Source of the DNA: an uncultured Hungatella sp.
Lineage (GTDB): Bacteria; Bacillota; Clostridia; Lachnospirales; Lachnospiraceae
Assembly: GCA_949879025.1 (NCBI GenBank)
Contig: CATLBO010000011.1
Span: 1-48,078 of the forward strand
Direction of reading: 5' to 3'
DNA: 48,078 nt
Shown here: positions 23,865 through 32,597 of the stretch, piece by piece
Numbering within the stretch: the first letter of the stretch is position 1
Layout of the letters: each line of letters opens with the position of its first letter
Program-made: the position numbers and the translations under genes
Notes under the pieces: generated by a model
Databases searched by the model: none
What the model was told of the DNA's origin: nothing
What the model saw: the letters and a program-made list of their open reading frames with translations, nothing else

Positions 23865-23950
23865 TCTCTAAAAAATCTTGAAAACAGGTATTAGAAAAAC
23901 TCTGCATCGGAAAATCTGCAGAGTTTTTTATTTTACAGGTTTTTTAGAGA
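23865..23950. repeat. Nested double inverted repeat in a divergent promoter region
   Basis: Outer arms TCTCTAAAAAA (23865-23875) and TTTTTTAGAGA (23940-23950) are perfect 11-base complements. Inside them is a second perfect 12-base-pair stem (23895-23906 with 23917-23928). The element occupies the space between the regulator (minus) and the lipoprotein gene (plus). ACAGGT also occurs once on each side of the inner stem. It might be an attenuator in the lipoprotein-operon leader or a small mobile relic. Confidence 0.6.
23895..23933 (+). terminator. Terminator-like hairpin ahead of the solute-binding lipoprotein gene
   Basis: A perfect 12-base-pair stem (AAAAACTCTGCA with its complement) and a 10-base loop run into a T-rich tract, the form of an intrinsic terminator. 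The arms make it work in both directions. It lies upstream of, not after, both flanking genes, so it may attenuate transcription entering the lipoprotein operon. Confidence 0.6.
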
Positions 23951-23996
23951 ATCAGATGGTATGATAGGTGATATCTTTAGGAGGGAAGTGGAAAAC

Positions 23997-26297
23997 ATGA
24001 AGGTAATAAAAAAGAACAGCAAAAATCGTCTTATGCGTGGGGCGGCGTGGGGCCTGGCTATTTGCCTCATAATGTCTGCCCTTGGAGGGTGCCGGAAAAA
24101 GACAGGGCCATCAGAAGACGGCACAGGAGGAGAAAGCCAGACTCAGGTCCGCTCTCCAATTTACGGCCAGAATGAGACACAGATCGGGGCAATGGGGCGT
24201 TATGGGGAAACAAAAGTCCAACTTCCCCAAAACATAGAGGAACAGAGCTTCATCCAGTTTATCAGAGGAAAAAACGACAGAATGGAACTGTATACTGCAG
24301 AGCGGGTTCCTGATACGGGAACAGTATTGGAGACATTCCGATATGTGTATGAGGACGGAAGCTGGCAGCAGGATCAGGACTGGGCCGGCAATCAGGCCAT
24401 GAAAGACTTAGAAATCAGTTTAACCGATATAGTCTTTGGAATGGATGGGAATTATTATGCAGGGGGAACTGACCGGGACTATTCCTATCATCTTTTCAGA
24501 CTGGAAGGGGACGGTTCGGTGCAGGAGCTGCTGAAAGACGAGTTTAAACCTAAGAACGGACAAGAGTATGGGCTGGTACCGCCGAAATTCGAGGTTCTGG
24601 AGGATGGCAGAACCGCAGTTTATGATTACAGGGAGGTGGTATTGTATGACGCTTCAGGAAAACGTTTATTTGCCATGGCAAAAGACTTTTCCGGTGATAC
24701 AAGAGACAGCCGGGGATTTTGTACAAATGATGAGTTTGTAACTGTATATGAGGGCGAGATTGTAAGATACAGCCTGCAGGACGGAACCATTGTGGAAAAT
24801 ATGGATTACAGCGAAATTCAGGGAAGCAGGGAGACTGTAAAGCTGCTGGGAGACGGCAGCGGAGGAATTTACGCAGTAAACGAAATAGGGGTATCCCACA
24901 GCAACAAGGGGGGAACCTTATGGGAGATCCTGATTGACGGCACTTTGAATCATCTGGCAATGCGCAGCCTGATATTGCGGGGGTTCCTGGAAGGAGACAA
25001 CAGGGATTTTTATGGGGTATTTACTGGCAGCGGCACAACGGGGATGGAGATGTTTCATTATGAATATGATCCTGATCTGGAAACCGTTCCACCGCTGACT
25101 CTTACGGTTTACAGTCTGAAGGATAATTCAACTGTCAGGCAGGCGGCATCTCTGTTCCAAAGTGAACATCCCAATGTGCGGGTGGAAGTACGCACAGCGG
25201 TAGAGAATGGCGGCACTGTGACAGAGGAGATGATACAAGGGCTGAATACGGAGCTTCTAAGCGGGAAGGGCGCTGATATTTTGATCCTGGATGGCCTTCC
25301 GGCCAGGTCATATATAGAAAAAGGCATTCTTATGGACATAAGTGATGTGGTAGAAGCGGCGGAAGGTTCAGGAGAAATGCTGAATAATCTTCTGGATGGG
25401 TTTAAAGAAAAAGATGAGGCGATGTACCAGGTTCCGGCAAGGGCGGCATTCCCGCTTCTCATAGGGGAACAAGAGGCGCTGCAGGCCTATTTCAGTCTGG
25501 AAACCATGGCAAACTATCAGGGAGAGGAACCGCTGATGAGAATAACAAATTATGAAAACCTTCTGCGGGAAATAGCACACCTTAGGCATGAGGAGCTGTT
25601 TGATCCGGAAAGCGGCGTCATAGAAAGGGATAATCTGGTTCAGTATCTGGAAACCGTAAAAACCATTGGAGATGCCAATGGATCGAAAACCATATTTTCA
25701 GAGGAAGAAGGGGAGAAGTATTTTGTCAGCAATTATGTACTGCCGAATGGGATCTTAGGCAGCGCAACAGAGTATGACAGAGGTGTATGCAGCAGCGGGA
25801 TTGAGTATCTGGACGGGTACTGGGAACTGTGCGTTGCTGCGGAAGTGAGAAACCGTCATCCGGAAAGCAAATTTATGACTGCAGGGAAGATTTATCTGCC
25901 GTCTGTAATGGCAGGAATCAACAGCTCTGCGGCCCATAAAGAGGAGGCAAAGCAATTTATTCGCTGCCTATTGTCCTATGAAGTGCAGAAAGAAGACCTT
26001 TCTGACGGATTTCCGGTGAATAAAAGGGCTTTGCAGAGCTGGGCAGAAACTGAAAGAGAGGGATTCTCTGTAGGAGTCGGCTATGGGGATTACAGCATTT
26101 CGGCACAATGGCCTGGAGCCGAGGTGCGCCAGGAGATTATGGACATGCTAAAGGAGCTTACTGTGCCTGTGACAGTGGATGAAACGGTTATGAAAATGAT
26201 AGTAGAAGGATCAAGAAATTATTATGACAACAAGGAAACCGTGCAGCAGGCGGCAGACGGGATTATGAGGAAGCTGTCTATATATATGACGGAGTAG
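23997..26297 (+). CDS. Large extracellular solute-binding lipoprotein
   Basis: This 766-residue lipoprotein has a basic N-terminus, a hydrophobic stretch and a lipobox ending in C32 (SALGGC). Residues about 40-370 are beta-rich and propeller-like, with repeated short units such as DGNYYAGGT and DGSGGIYAV. From about 370 the sequence turns into a family 1 solute-binding domain (LTVYSLKDNSTVRQAASLFQ; ADILILDGLP). This is about twice the length of a usual sugar-binding protein. AGGAGG is 12 bases before the ATG at 23997; an ATG at 23961 has no ribosome binding site. Two permease genes follow, so it should deliver a carbohydrate or oligosaccharide to them. Confidence 0.85.
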   Translation: MKVIKKNSKNRLMRGAAWGLAICLIMSALGGCRKKTGPSEDGTGGESQTQVRSPIYGQNETQIGAMGRYGETKVQLPQNIEEQSFIQFIRGKNDRMELYTAERVPDTGTVLETFRYVYEDGSWQQDQDWAGNQAMKDLEISLTDIVFGMDGNYYAGGTDRDYSYHLFRLEGDGSVQELLKDEFKPKNGQEYGLVPPKFEVLEDGRTAVYDYREVVLYDASGKRLFAMAKDFSGDTRDSRGFCTNDEFVTVYEGEIVRYSLQDGTIVENMDYSEIQGSRETVKLLGDGSGGIYAVNEIGVSHSNKGGTLWEILIDGTLNHLAMRSLILRGFLEGDNRDFYGVFTGSGTTGMEMFHYEYDPDLETVPPLTLTVYSLKDNSTVRQAASLFQSEHPNVRVEVRTAVENGGTVTEEMIQGLNTELLSGKGADILILDGLPARSYIEKGILMDISDVVEAAEGSGEMLNNLLDGFKEKDEAMYQVPARAAFPLLIGEQEALQAYFSLETMANYQGEEPLMRITNYENLLREIAHLRHEELFDPESGVIERDNLVQYLETVKTIGDANGSKTIFSEEEGEKYFVSNYVLPNGILGSATEYDRGVCSSGIEYLDGYWELCVAAEVRNRHPESKFMTAGKIYLPSVMAGINSSAAHKEEAKQFIRCLLSYEVQKEDLSDGFPVNKRALQSWAETEREGFSVGVGYGDYSISAQWPGAEVRQEIMDMLKELTVPVTVDETVMKMIVEGSRNYYDNKETVQQAADGIMRKLSIYMTE

Positions 26298-26301
26298 CAG
26301 T

Positions 26302-27189
26302 ATGAGAAGGAAAATTGTTCCCTGGCTGTTTTTGGCCCCCAGCCTTGGCGGCGTAATCCTGTTTACAGGACTTCCGTTCCTGGATGTGGTGAAAAGATCC
26401 TTTCAGGATGCCATGGGAACCAGGTTTGTGGGAACGGATAATTACCAGGCAGTGCTGGCTAATTCTGCTTTCCGTCTGGCAGCAGGAAATACTGTGCATT
26501 TTCTGGCGGTGTGCATTCCGCTTTTAATGGCTGTGTCCTTTACTGCGGCGCTTTTAATTTCCAGCGGTTCAAACATCAGCAGAGAAAGCAAGGGGGCAGA
26601 GGATACAGGGGACAGATACAGTGTTTTCAGAACTACTCTGGTACTCCCCATGACGATTCCGGCGGCCAGCATGGTGCTGGTGTGGAAAATTCTCTTGTGT
26701 CCAGACGGGGTGCTGAACCAGTTTCTGTCCGGAGTCAGCGGACAGGCCTGGCAGGTTGACTGGGCCTTTTCCCGGTGGGCTTTTCCGGTTCTGACAGCTA
26801 CCTACCTTTGGAAGAACACAGGATATGACATGATTTTGTGGCTGGCAGGGCTTCAGGGAATTTCAGGAGAACTGTATGAGGCAGCAAAAATGGATGGAGC
26901 AGGAGTCTTTGCCAGAATACGGTATATAACGCTTCCGGGCCTTAAAGGAACCTTCGGGCTGGTAGGAATATTGTCAGTGGTCAATTCCTTCCGGGTGTAC
27001 CGGGAAGCGTATCTTTTGGCAGGCCCCTACCCGGATGCTTCCATTTATCTGATACCTCATTTGTTCGCCCACTGGTTTTTAAATTTGGATATCCAGAAGA
27101 TGACGGCTGCGGCAGCAATGATGACTGTCATTGCCTTGATTCCGGCTGTTATAATGGGAACACTGGGCATGAAAAGAAGGGAGACGTGA
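26302..27189 (+). CDS. Carbohydrate ABC transporter permease (MalF-like)
   Basis: This 295-residue protein has six membrane segments and the ATPase-docking EAA loop, read here as LYEAAKMDGAGVFARIRYIT. The opening LAPSLGGVILFTGLPFLDVVKRSF is typical of the MalF/UgpA branch of the CUT1 family. It follows the binding lipoprotein gene by four bases and overlaps the second permease by four. No ATPase gene lies in this operon, so it would need an ATPase encoded elsewhere, as many Firmicute sugar transporters do with a shared MsmK-type subunit. The substrate is unknown. Confidence 0.9.
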   Translation: MRRKIVPWLFLAPSLGGVILFTGLPFLDVVKRSFQDAMGTRFVGTDNYQAVLANSAFRLAAGNTVHFLAVCIPLLMAVSFTAALLISSGSNISRESKGAEDTGDRYSVFRTTLVLPMTIPAASMVLVWKILLCPDGVLNQFLSGVSGQAWQVDWAFSRWAFPVLTATYLWKNTGYDMILWLAGLQGISGELYEAAKMDGAGVFARIRYITLPGLKGTFGLVGILSVVNSFRVYREAYLLAGPYPDASIYLIPHLFAHWFLNLDIQKMTAAAAMMTVIALIPAVIMGTLGMKRRET

Positions 27190-28043
27190 AACATGGCATG
27201 AAAAAGCGGAAAACGGCTATTACCATTTCGCTTTTTGCAGCATGTCTTTTGGTGTGGCTGCCGCTGCTGCTTATGGCAGCAGCGGTGCTGATGCCGGAAG
27301 ATGAGCTGTACTGGAGGTACCTTTCTCCTTTGGGACTTGGTCAAGATCGGGTAAGGGCGGCGTTCCTGCCATCCTATCCATCTCTTGACTCTCTTTTGGA
27401 ACTGCTGGTTCGCTCTCCAGGCTTTTTTATAATGTTCTGGAATTCTTGTATCCAGGTTTTTCCCATGCTTCTTGGGCAGCTGGCTGTGGCAGCTCCTGCA
27501 GCATGGGCGTTTGCCAAATTTCAGTTTCCGGGGAAAAGGCAGCTGTTTGGGGCATATGCAGTTCTGATGGTGCTGCCCTTTCAGGTTACCCAGGTATCTG
27601 ACTACCTGGTTCTTGACAAGCTGGGAATTCTGAATTCCCACTTTGCGCTGATTTTGCCTGGAATCTGGTCTACGCTGCCTGTATACATTATGACAAAATC
27701 CTTTGAGACGATTTCGAAGGCTTTGGTAGAGGCGGCATATTTGGACGGTGCAGGAGAACTTTATACATTTTTTCACATAGGGGTGCCCTTAGGGTATCCT
27801 GGAATTGCCACGGCGCTGATGTTAAGCTTTGTAGACAGGTGGAATGCATTGGAACAGCCTGTTACCTTTTTAAAAGACAGGACCTTATGGCCTGTGTCCC
27901 TGTATCTCCCTGATATTGCCAGGGACAAAGCATCTGTGGCATTTGCAGCAGCTCTTATTACCTGCTTTCTGCCTGTGCTGACTTATCTTAACTGCCAGGA
28001 GGAGCTGGAGCAGGGAGTGGCTGCGTCGGGGGTGAAGCAGTGA
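27186..28043 (+). CDS. Carbohydrate ABC transporter permease (MalG-like)
   Basis: This 285-residue protein has six membrane segments and an EAA loop (LVEAAYLDGAGELYTFFHIGV). The LLMAAAVLMPEDEL stretch after the first membrane segment fits the MalG/UgpE branch, the usual partner of the preceding permease. The GTG start at 27186 overlaps the previous stop (GTGA), a common coupling layout, though GGGAG is only 3 bases away. ATG at 27198 is a possible alternative start. It overlaps the following HlyD-like gene by four bases. Confidence 0.88.
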   Translation: MKHGMKKRKTAITISLFAACLLVWLPLLLMAAAVLMPEDELYWRYLSPLGLGQDRVRAAFLPSYPSLDSLLELLVRSPGFFIMFWNSCIQVFPMLLGQLAVAAPAAWAFAKFQFPGKRQLFGAYAVLMVLPFQVTQVSDYLVLDKLGILNSHFALILPGIWSTLPVYIMTKSFETISKALVEAAYLDGAGELYTFFHIGVPLGYPGIATALMLSFVDRWNALEQPVTFLKDRTLWPVSLYLPDIARDKASVAFAAALITCFLPVLTYLNCQEELEQGVAASGVKQ

Positions 28044-29734
28044 GAAGAAGTCAGCAGCCTATACGGCAAAAAAGAATTTCGGCCAAAAGATGGGCTTTAT
28101 TGGGGTTCTTTCTTTTTATGGGGGCTTTTACCGCAATTTCTAGGGTCTATGACAGCATTACGATTCCAAAAGTCCAGACAACGGTTGCAAAGCGAAAGTC
28201 TGTGGAAAGTGTGACGGAAGGAACCGGAACGGTAAAGGTGAAGGAAAAGTCTTTCTACAGGACAGAAGCAGGGCTTCGCATAGGGCAGGTCATGGTTTTA
28301 CCAGGCAGCCAGGTGGAAGAAGGGGATATTCTGTTTTCTTATGACAGTCAGTCCATAGCGGATAAAAAGGAAGATGTTCTCAGACAACTGGAACAGATTG
28401 ATCTGGATATTGAAAAGGAGCATGTATCGCAGGAAACGTATTCCCATCTGACTCAGGCGGAGGGAGCCAGATGGGAACTGGCTATGGCTCAGAGAGAGCT
28501 GGAGGAAGGCCAGTCAGAGTATGACAAAGCCACGGAGGAACATAATAAGGAACTGGAACGTCTGAAGAATCAGTATGAGGACAGCTTAAGCCTGACAGAA
28601 GAGGAACTGTGGGAACAGCAGATACGTAACTGGGAGGCTGCAAGAAACAGCCTGGATGCTGCAAAAAGTGCCCGAGACCGAGAACTTCGTGCCGCCCGGA
28701 GAACTATAGAAGATTTGGAGGAGCAGCTAAACGGGGCAGAGAGTGAAGAGGAAGCCAAGGAACTGGAACGAAGCCTGAAGAGGGCCAGAGAGGATATGGA
28801 GGATCTAAGGTCGTCTTGGGAAGACCAGGTTACCTCTGCAAGCTTTCAGATGGACTTTGCAGAAAGCCAGGAGGACAGGATTGCGGCAGGACAGACCACA
28901 GCTCAGCAAGCCAGGAAAGAGGCTTACGAGGCAGCCGTAAAGCAGCAGGAGGATAGGCTGAAAGCTGCCAGAGAGAATCTGGAAAATCTAAAAAAGGCAG
29001 TGGAAAGAGCCAAGTGGCAGGTAACAGCTGCTCAGAAAGAGGACTCGGCTGCAGCGCTCTCCGAGGAACAAGGGAGACAGCTGTCTGCCCTGACTGTCCG
29101 GGGGCTTGAAAATAACCGGAAATTGAAACAGAAAGAACTTATGGAGCTGGAGAAGCTGGCGGAACAGGGAGGACAGGTGCTGGCAAAAGAACATGGCGTG
29201 GCAGTTGATGTGGAAATTACAGCTGGAAAGACTGCTGCAGGCGAAGAGCTTATTACACTGGCAGTTGGGGGAAGCAGGTTTGAGGGAACTTTTAAAAAAG
29301 AGGAACAGCAGCTTTTCAAGGGGGACATTGTCACAATTGCAATTCCCGGAACACCTAAAACGAAAGAAGCCGTGATAGACAGCATTAACCTTTTAGGAGA
29401 TGGAGAAGGTATTTTTCAGGCGGATTTGGGTGACTTGGAACTGGCTCTTGGAACTGTGACCCAGTACCAATGCAGAAAGCAATCTGATATATTTGCAAAG
29501 GTAATACCTGTTGAAGGACTTCGAAAGGATATGAAAGGGTATTATTGCTTGGTGGCAAGAAGCCGGCCGTCGATTCTAGGGGAAGAGTTCCGGGCGGAAC
29601 GGGTAGAGGTGCGTGTTATCTGTCAGGGAAGCGAAGAAGTAGCCGTGGACGGCTCTGTTTTCGAAGAAGACCGGGTAATTATCAGGGAAAACCAGACCAT
29701 AAGCCAGGGTGACCGGGTAAGGCCTGTATCATGA
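28040..29734 (+). CDS. HlyD/MacA-like membrane adaptor with long coiled coil
   Basis: This 564-residue protein has an N-terminal membrane segment (about residues 16-36) and a first lipoyl-type half (RIGQVMVLPGSQVEEGDILFSYD). A very long, charged coiled coil follows (about residues 110-370), then a second lipoyl half (VDVEITAGKTAAGEELI) and beta-barrel-like segments. This is the order seen in periplasmic/extracytoplasmic adaptor proteins of the HlyD, MacA and YknX type, which link an inner-membrane transporter to the cell wall region. The GTG start overlaps the permease stop. A CUT1-type importer and a HlyD-type adaptor in one operon is an uncommon mix. Confidence 0.8.
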   Translation: MRRSQQPIRQKRISAKRWALLGFFLFMGAFTAISRVYDSITIPKVQTTVAKRKSVESVTEGTGTVKVKEKSFYRTEAGLRIGQVMVLPGSQVEEGDILFSYDSQSIADKKEDVLRQLEQIDLDIEKEHVSQETYSHLTQAEGARWELAMAQRELEEGQSEYDKATEEHNKELERLKNQYEDSLSLTEEELWEQQIRNWEAARNSLDAAKSARDRELRAARRTIEDLEEQLNGAESEEEAKELERSLKRAREDMEDLRSSWEDQVTSASFQMDFAESQEDRIAAGQTTAQQARKEAYEAAVKQQEDRLKAARENLENLKKAVERAKWQVTAAQKEDSAAALSEEQGRQLSALTVRGLENNRKLKQKELMELEKLAEQGGQVLAKEHGVAVDVEITAGKTAAGEELITLAVGGSRFEGTFKKEEQQLFKGDIVTIAIPGTPKTKEAVIDSINLLGDGEGIFQADLGDLELALGTVTQYQCRKQSDIFAKVIPVEGLRKDMKGYYCLVARSRPSILGEEFRAERVEVRVICQGSEEVAVDGSVFEEDRVIIRENQTISQGDRVRPVS

Positions 29735-29753
29735 TTTTAAGGGAGCAAAGAGA

Positions 29754-30338
29754 GTGGAAGGACAGAAAAGGAATATAGTTTCATGGTTTGTGGCCGTTCT
29801 TCTGTCAGCAATTGCAGTGGGGGCAGCATGGCATCAGCTGTCTTACAGGCCTTACCGTGTATATGAGGACTGCAGGGGGCTCAGGCTCTGCGTGGAAAAT
29901 ATGAGGCAGTGGGAGGAGCGGATGGAATCGAAGGACCTGGGCGTTATTAGAATGGCAGGGTGGAGGATAGGAACAGAGCAGGCAGTAATTTCCATAAGTA
30001 CGAAAAGAAAGAGGACAGCCTATGTGATCTGGGTATATGGTTCTATGGAGCTGGCAGGCAGTGCAGAGCTTTTGTGGGGTCGATTCGGACTGGAATTAGA
30101 AAAGGGCTACTGCGTAATCAGTGAAGAACTGGCCAGGAATTTGTTCGGAAGTACGGATGCGGCGGGAGAAAGCGTAAAGACGGAGGATGGAACAATGATG
30201 GTAGCAGGGGTGATTGAGAAAGAAGGGGAGATTCTTATGGCTCCTGTTGCAGACGGCAGAATCGAGTATCTGGCAGTGGAGTTTGACAGCAGAATAGGAG
30301 CAGAAGAGAAGGTAAAAAGACTGTTGGAAGAATACTAG
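29754..30338 (+). CDS. Single-span protein resembling a solitary MacB periplasmic core domain
   Basis: This 194-residue protein has one N-terminal membrane segment (about residues 10-28) and an extracytoplasmic domain. The stretch CVISEELARNLFGSTDAAGESV followed by MMVAGVIEKEGEI matches the MacB_PCD pattern found between membrane helices 1 and 2 of MacB/FtsX-type permeases. The rest of such a permease and its ATPase are missing. This may be a genuine small subunit that pairs with the HlyD-like adaptor, or the stump of a longer gene. GTG is chosen because AAGGGAG is 8 bases upstream. It ends the operon, just before a strong hairpin. Confidence 0.6.
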   Translation: MEGQKRNIVSWFVAVLLSAIAVGAAWHQLSYRPYRVYEDCRGLRLCVENMRQWEERMESKDLGVIRMAGWRIGTEQAVISISTKRKRTAYVIWVYGSMELAGSAELLWGRFGLELEKGYCVISEELARNLFGSTDAAGESVKTEDGTMMVAGVIEKEGEILMAPVADGRIEYLAVEFDSRIGAEEKVKRLLEEY

Positions 30339-30345
30339 ATCAGAG

Positions 30346-30390
30346 CAGGCAGCCTGGAAACAGAAACACATGCTTCCAGGCTGCCTGTTT
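30346..30390. terminator. Strong terminator hairpin between convergent units
   Basis: CAGGCAGCCTGGAA (30346-30359) pairs perfectly over 14 bases with 30374-30387, and a short T-rich tract follows. It separates the ABC/adaptor operon from the GntR gene that reads toward it. Confidence 0.8.
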
Positions 30391-30394
30391 GCCT

Positions 30395-31084
30395 TTACGG
30401 CACAAAGAAACGCTGGTATTCTTCTGAAAATAAGTCGCCGCCCATACGGCGCACGCCGCCGTAAAGATGACGCCTTAAAAGAGGCTCGATGGCGGAGAAA
30501 TTCCTGGTTTCGATAACATCAATTAATTCCTGATGCTCTGATATAACATCCGGCACATTGCGTCCGCCTACAATATCCAGACGGATAAAGCGGGAATAAT
30601 CAGCCTGAGGGCGGGTAAGGTTATCCCACAAAGGCAATTTGTCCGTAATTTCGAACCAGATTCTGTGCATGGATAAATCAATCCGGAGAAATTCATTAAT
30701 GTCAAGCTGCTGCGGATTCTGATGCATCTGGGTTACAAACTTTTGGAGCAGCTGCTGGCAGTAATGAACGCGGGCCACGTCTGCAGGGGTAGAAATAGTA
30801 ATAAAATCCCTTAAAACCATGGTTTCTACAGCCATACGCTGGAAAATCCACTGGCTGGCAAGCTTCAGGCTGATAGGGGTGACAATGGTTCCTTTGTGAG
30901 GGACAATCTGGACAAAGCCAGCCAGCTGCAGGCGCTGCAGCACGCTGCGAATGGGAGTCCGTGAAATATTAAAACGTTTGCATAGTGAATTTTCGCTGAT
31001 AACCTCCCCTGGAAGAATCTCCAGCTGAGCAATTTCATTTTCCAGTATGTCATAAATTTCGCTGCCTGTCAGATTGGCCTCCAA
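30395..31084 (-). CDS. GntR-family regulator, FadR/FCD subfamily
   Basis: This 229-residue protein has an N-terminal winged helix-turn-helix (about residues 8-70, with NSLCKRFNISRTPIRSVLQRL) and an all-helical FCD ligand domain (about 80-215). The FCD domain carries the Asp and His residues typical of metal and carboxylate binding (RIDLSMHRIWFE; ISEHQELIDVIE). FCD regulators usually respond to organic or sugar acids and control an adjacent transporter. Here the divergent neighbour is a TRAP transporter, the classic partner. The TTG start is chosen because GGGGAG is 6 bases upstream. Two GTATAC palindromes in the shared intergenic region are candidate operators. Confidence 0.9.
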   Translation of the reverse strand: MEANLTGSEIYDILENEIAQLEILPGEVISENSLCKRFNISRTPIRSVLQRLQLAGFVQIVPHKGTIVTPISLKLASQWIFQRMAVETMVLRDFITISTPADVARVHYCQQLLQKFVTQMHQNPQQLDINEFLRIDLSMHRIWFEITDKLPLWDNLTRPQADYSRFIRLDIVGGRNVPDVISEHQELIDVIETRNFSAIEPLLRRHLYGGVRRMGGDLFSEEYQRFFVP

Positions 31085-31122
31085 ATAGATCTCCCCTTCC
31101 CCCGCACACCTTTATTTTTTAT

Positions 31123-31151
31123 ATTATAGGTGGAAATGCCCAGACTGTCAA
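31123..31151 (-). promoter_or_regulatory. Consensus sigma-A promoter of the GntR gene
   Basis: On the minus strand TTGACA (31146-31151), a 17-base spacer and TATAAT (31123-31128) match the consensus perfectly. It faces the GntR gene 39 bases away. So strong a promoter for a regulator suggests it is held down by a repressor, possibly itself. Confidence 0.8.
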
Positions 31152-31178
31152 ATCCAAAACAAAAAAAATCAGAAGAGC

Positions 31179-31188
31179 TTGTATACAG
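31179..31188. promoter_or_regulatory. Candidate GntR operator, copy 1
   Basis: TTGTATACAG is centred on the GTATAC palindrome and fits the GT-N(2)-AC core bound by many FadR-type regulators. It is upstream of the -35 of the GntR promoter. A second copy is at 31412-31421. Confidence 0.45.
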
Positions 31189-31373
31189 CATGACGAAATC
31201 TTTTGATATAATATGGCTATATTTACAACTATACTATTTGTAAGGGGGAATTAAAAGCAAAATATATATGAAAATGCACAAAAAAGTAAAAATAAACAGT
31301 AGAAAATAATTAAATATATATATAAAGAACAAAAAAAGAATAAAAAATACATAAGAATAATCGTAAAAAACTA

Positions 31374-31402
31374 TTGCCAATAAGACAGTTATGTGCTAAT
31401 AT
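31374..31402 (+). promoter_or_regulatory. Promoter of the TRAP transporter operon
   Basis: TTGCCA (31374-31379) and TAATAT (31397-31402) are 17 bases apart and lie 56 bases before dctP. The rest of the AT-rich 374-base intergenic region holds the GntR promoter and the two candidate operators. Confidence 0.6.
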
Positions 31403-31411
31403 TCAAACATG

Positions 31412-31421
31412 ATGTATACAA
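31412..31421. promoter_or_regulatory. Candidate GntR operator, copy 2
   Basis: ATGTATACAA shares the GTATAC core with the site at 31179-31188. It falls just after the predicted transcription start of dctP, a position where a bound repressor would block transcription. Confidence 0.5.
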
Positions 31422-31458
31422 GTAAAATGTAAAAACAGTTAAGGAGGATTCGGGTTTT

Positions 31459-32574
31459 ATGAAAAAGAAGATTGCGATGTTATTGACACTGGCTTTGGCG
31501 GCATCCAGCCTGGCAGCCTGCGGCGGCAAAGATACAGCGGCGACGACGGCAGCACCTGCAGCAGAGACGACAGCAGCAGGCGGAGATGGTGCAGCGGCGG
31601 AAACTCAGGCGGCAGCATCCGGAGAAGATGCCTTTGCCTCCCTTGGCGATTTTACCATGATGGTGGGTCATGCACAGCCAGAGGGTAATCCGCGTTATGT
31701 TTCCATGGAGAAGTTTGCAGAGGACGTTGCTGCCAAGACTAACGGCCATGTAACTGTGGAAGTGTTTGGAAACGGCCAGCTGGGAACAGAGAAAGAGATG
31801 CTGGAGCAGGTGGTTGCAGGAACTGTTCAGGGCATGAGAGGCGGCCAGTTTGACTTTAGCCCCCGCCTGCTGATGTTTACCCTTCCGTTCCTGGCACAGA
31901 ACCGTGCCCAGGTTACAGCGCTTCTTCAAAGTGACCTGGCAAAGAAGGTTTGTGCAGAGGCAGAAGCAGAGACTGGTACGGTAATCATCAATCTGTGTGA
32001 TGCAGGAGGCTGGAGACAGTTTTCCAACAGCAAGCATCCTATTACGAAGCCGGATGACTTAAAGGGGCTGAAGATGCGTACTAATGGTATGAATACCATT
32101 GATAAGACCTTTATTGCATTAGGCGCCACTACAACTACCATTCCCTATTCTGATCTGTATATGGGCCTTAAGACCGGTGTCGCAGACGGCCAGGAAAATC
32201 CGTGGGTTAACGTGGAAGGCATGAAATTCTATGAGGTACAGCAGTATTTCACAGAGGTTAACTACCAGTTCCACCCAGATCCATTCTATGTAAATGCGGC
32301 ATGGTGGAACGGGCTTCCCCAGGAGTACAAAGATATTATCTCTGAGTGTGCAACTGAGATGGGAACTTACAATGACCAGCTGATCGATGAAAATCAGGAA
32401 GCTGCAAAGCAGGCTGTTATTGATGCAGGCTGTGAGGTTTATGAACCCAGCGAAGAGGAGCTGAAGGCGTTCCAGGACGCTGTCCAGGTTGTTTACGACC
32501 AGTGCGTGGAAGAGGGCATTATGACTGCTGATGAACTGCAGGAGATGCTGGATATTGTAGCCAACACGAAATAA
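31459..32574 (+). CDS. dctP: TRAP transporter solute-binding lipoprotein (DctP family)
   Basis: This 371-residue lipoprotein has a signal sequence and lipobox ending in C21 (SLAAC), then an Ala/Thr-rich linker typical of Lachnospiraceae lipoproteins, then a DctP domain. Recognisable parts are GNGQLGTEKEMLEQVVAGTVQ and GLKMRTNGMNTIDKTFIALGATTTTIPYSDLYMGLKTGVADGQENP. The conserved Arg in KMRT contacts the carboxylate of the ligand in this family. It captures an organic or sugar acid and hands it to the DctQ/DctM permease downstream. AAGGAGG is upstream of the ATG. A terminator-like hairpin after the gene would allow more binding protein than permease. The substrate is not determined. Confidence 0.93.
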   Translation: MKKKIAMLLTLALAASSLAACGGKDTAATTAAPAAETTAAGGDGAAAETQAAASGEDAFASLGDFTMMVGHAQPEGNPRYVSMEKFAEDVAAKTNGHVTVEVFGNGQLGTEKEMLEQVVAGTVQGMRGGQFDFSPRLLMFTLPFLAQNRAQVTALLQSDLAKKVCAEAEAETGTVIINLCDAGGWRQFSNSKHPITKPDDLKGLKMRTNGMNTIDKTFIALGATTTTIPYSDLYMGLKTGVADGQENPWVNVEGMKFYEVQQYFTEVNYQFHPDPFYVNAAWWNGLPQEYKDIISECATEMGTYNDQLIDENQEAAKQAVIDAGCEVYEPSEEELKAFQDAVQVVYDQCVEEGIMTADELQEMLDIVANTK

Positions 32575-32597
32575 TTAAAAAATGACTTGAAACTGAG

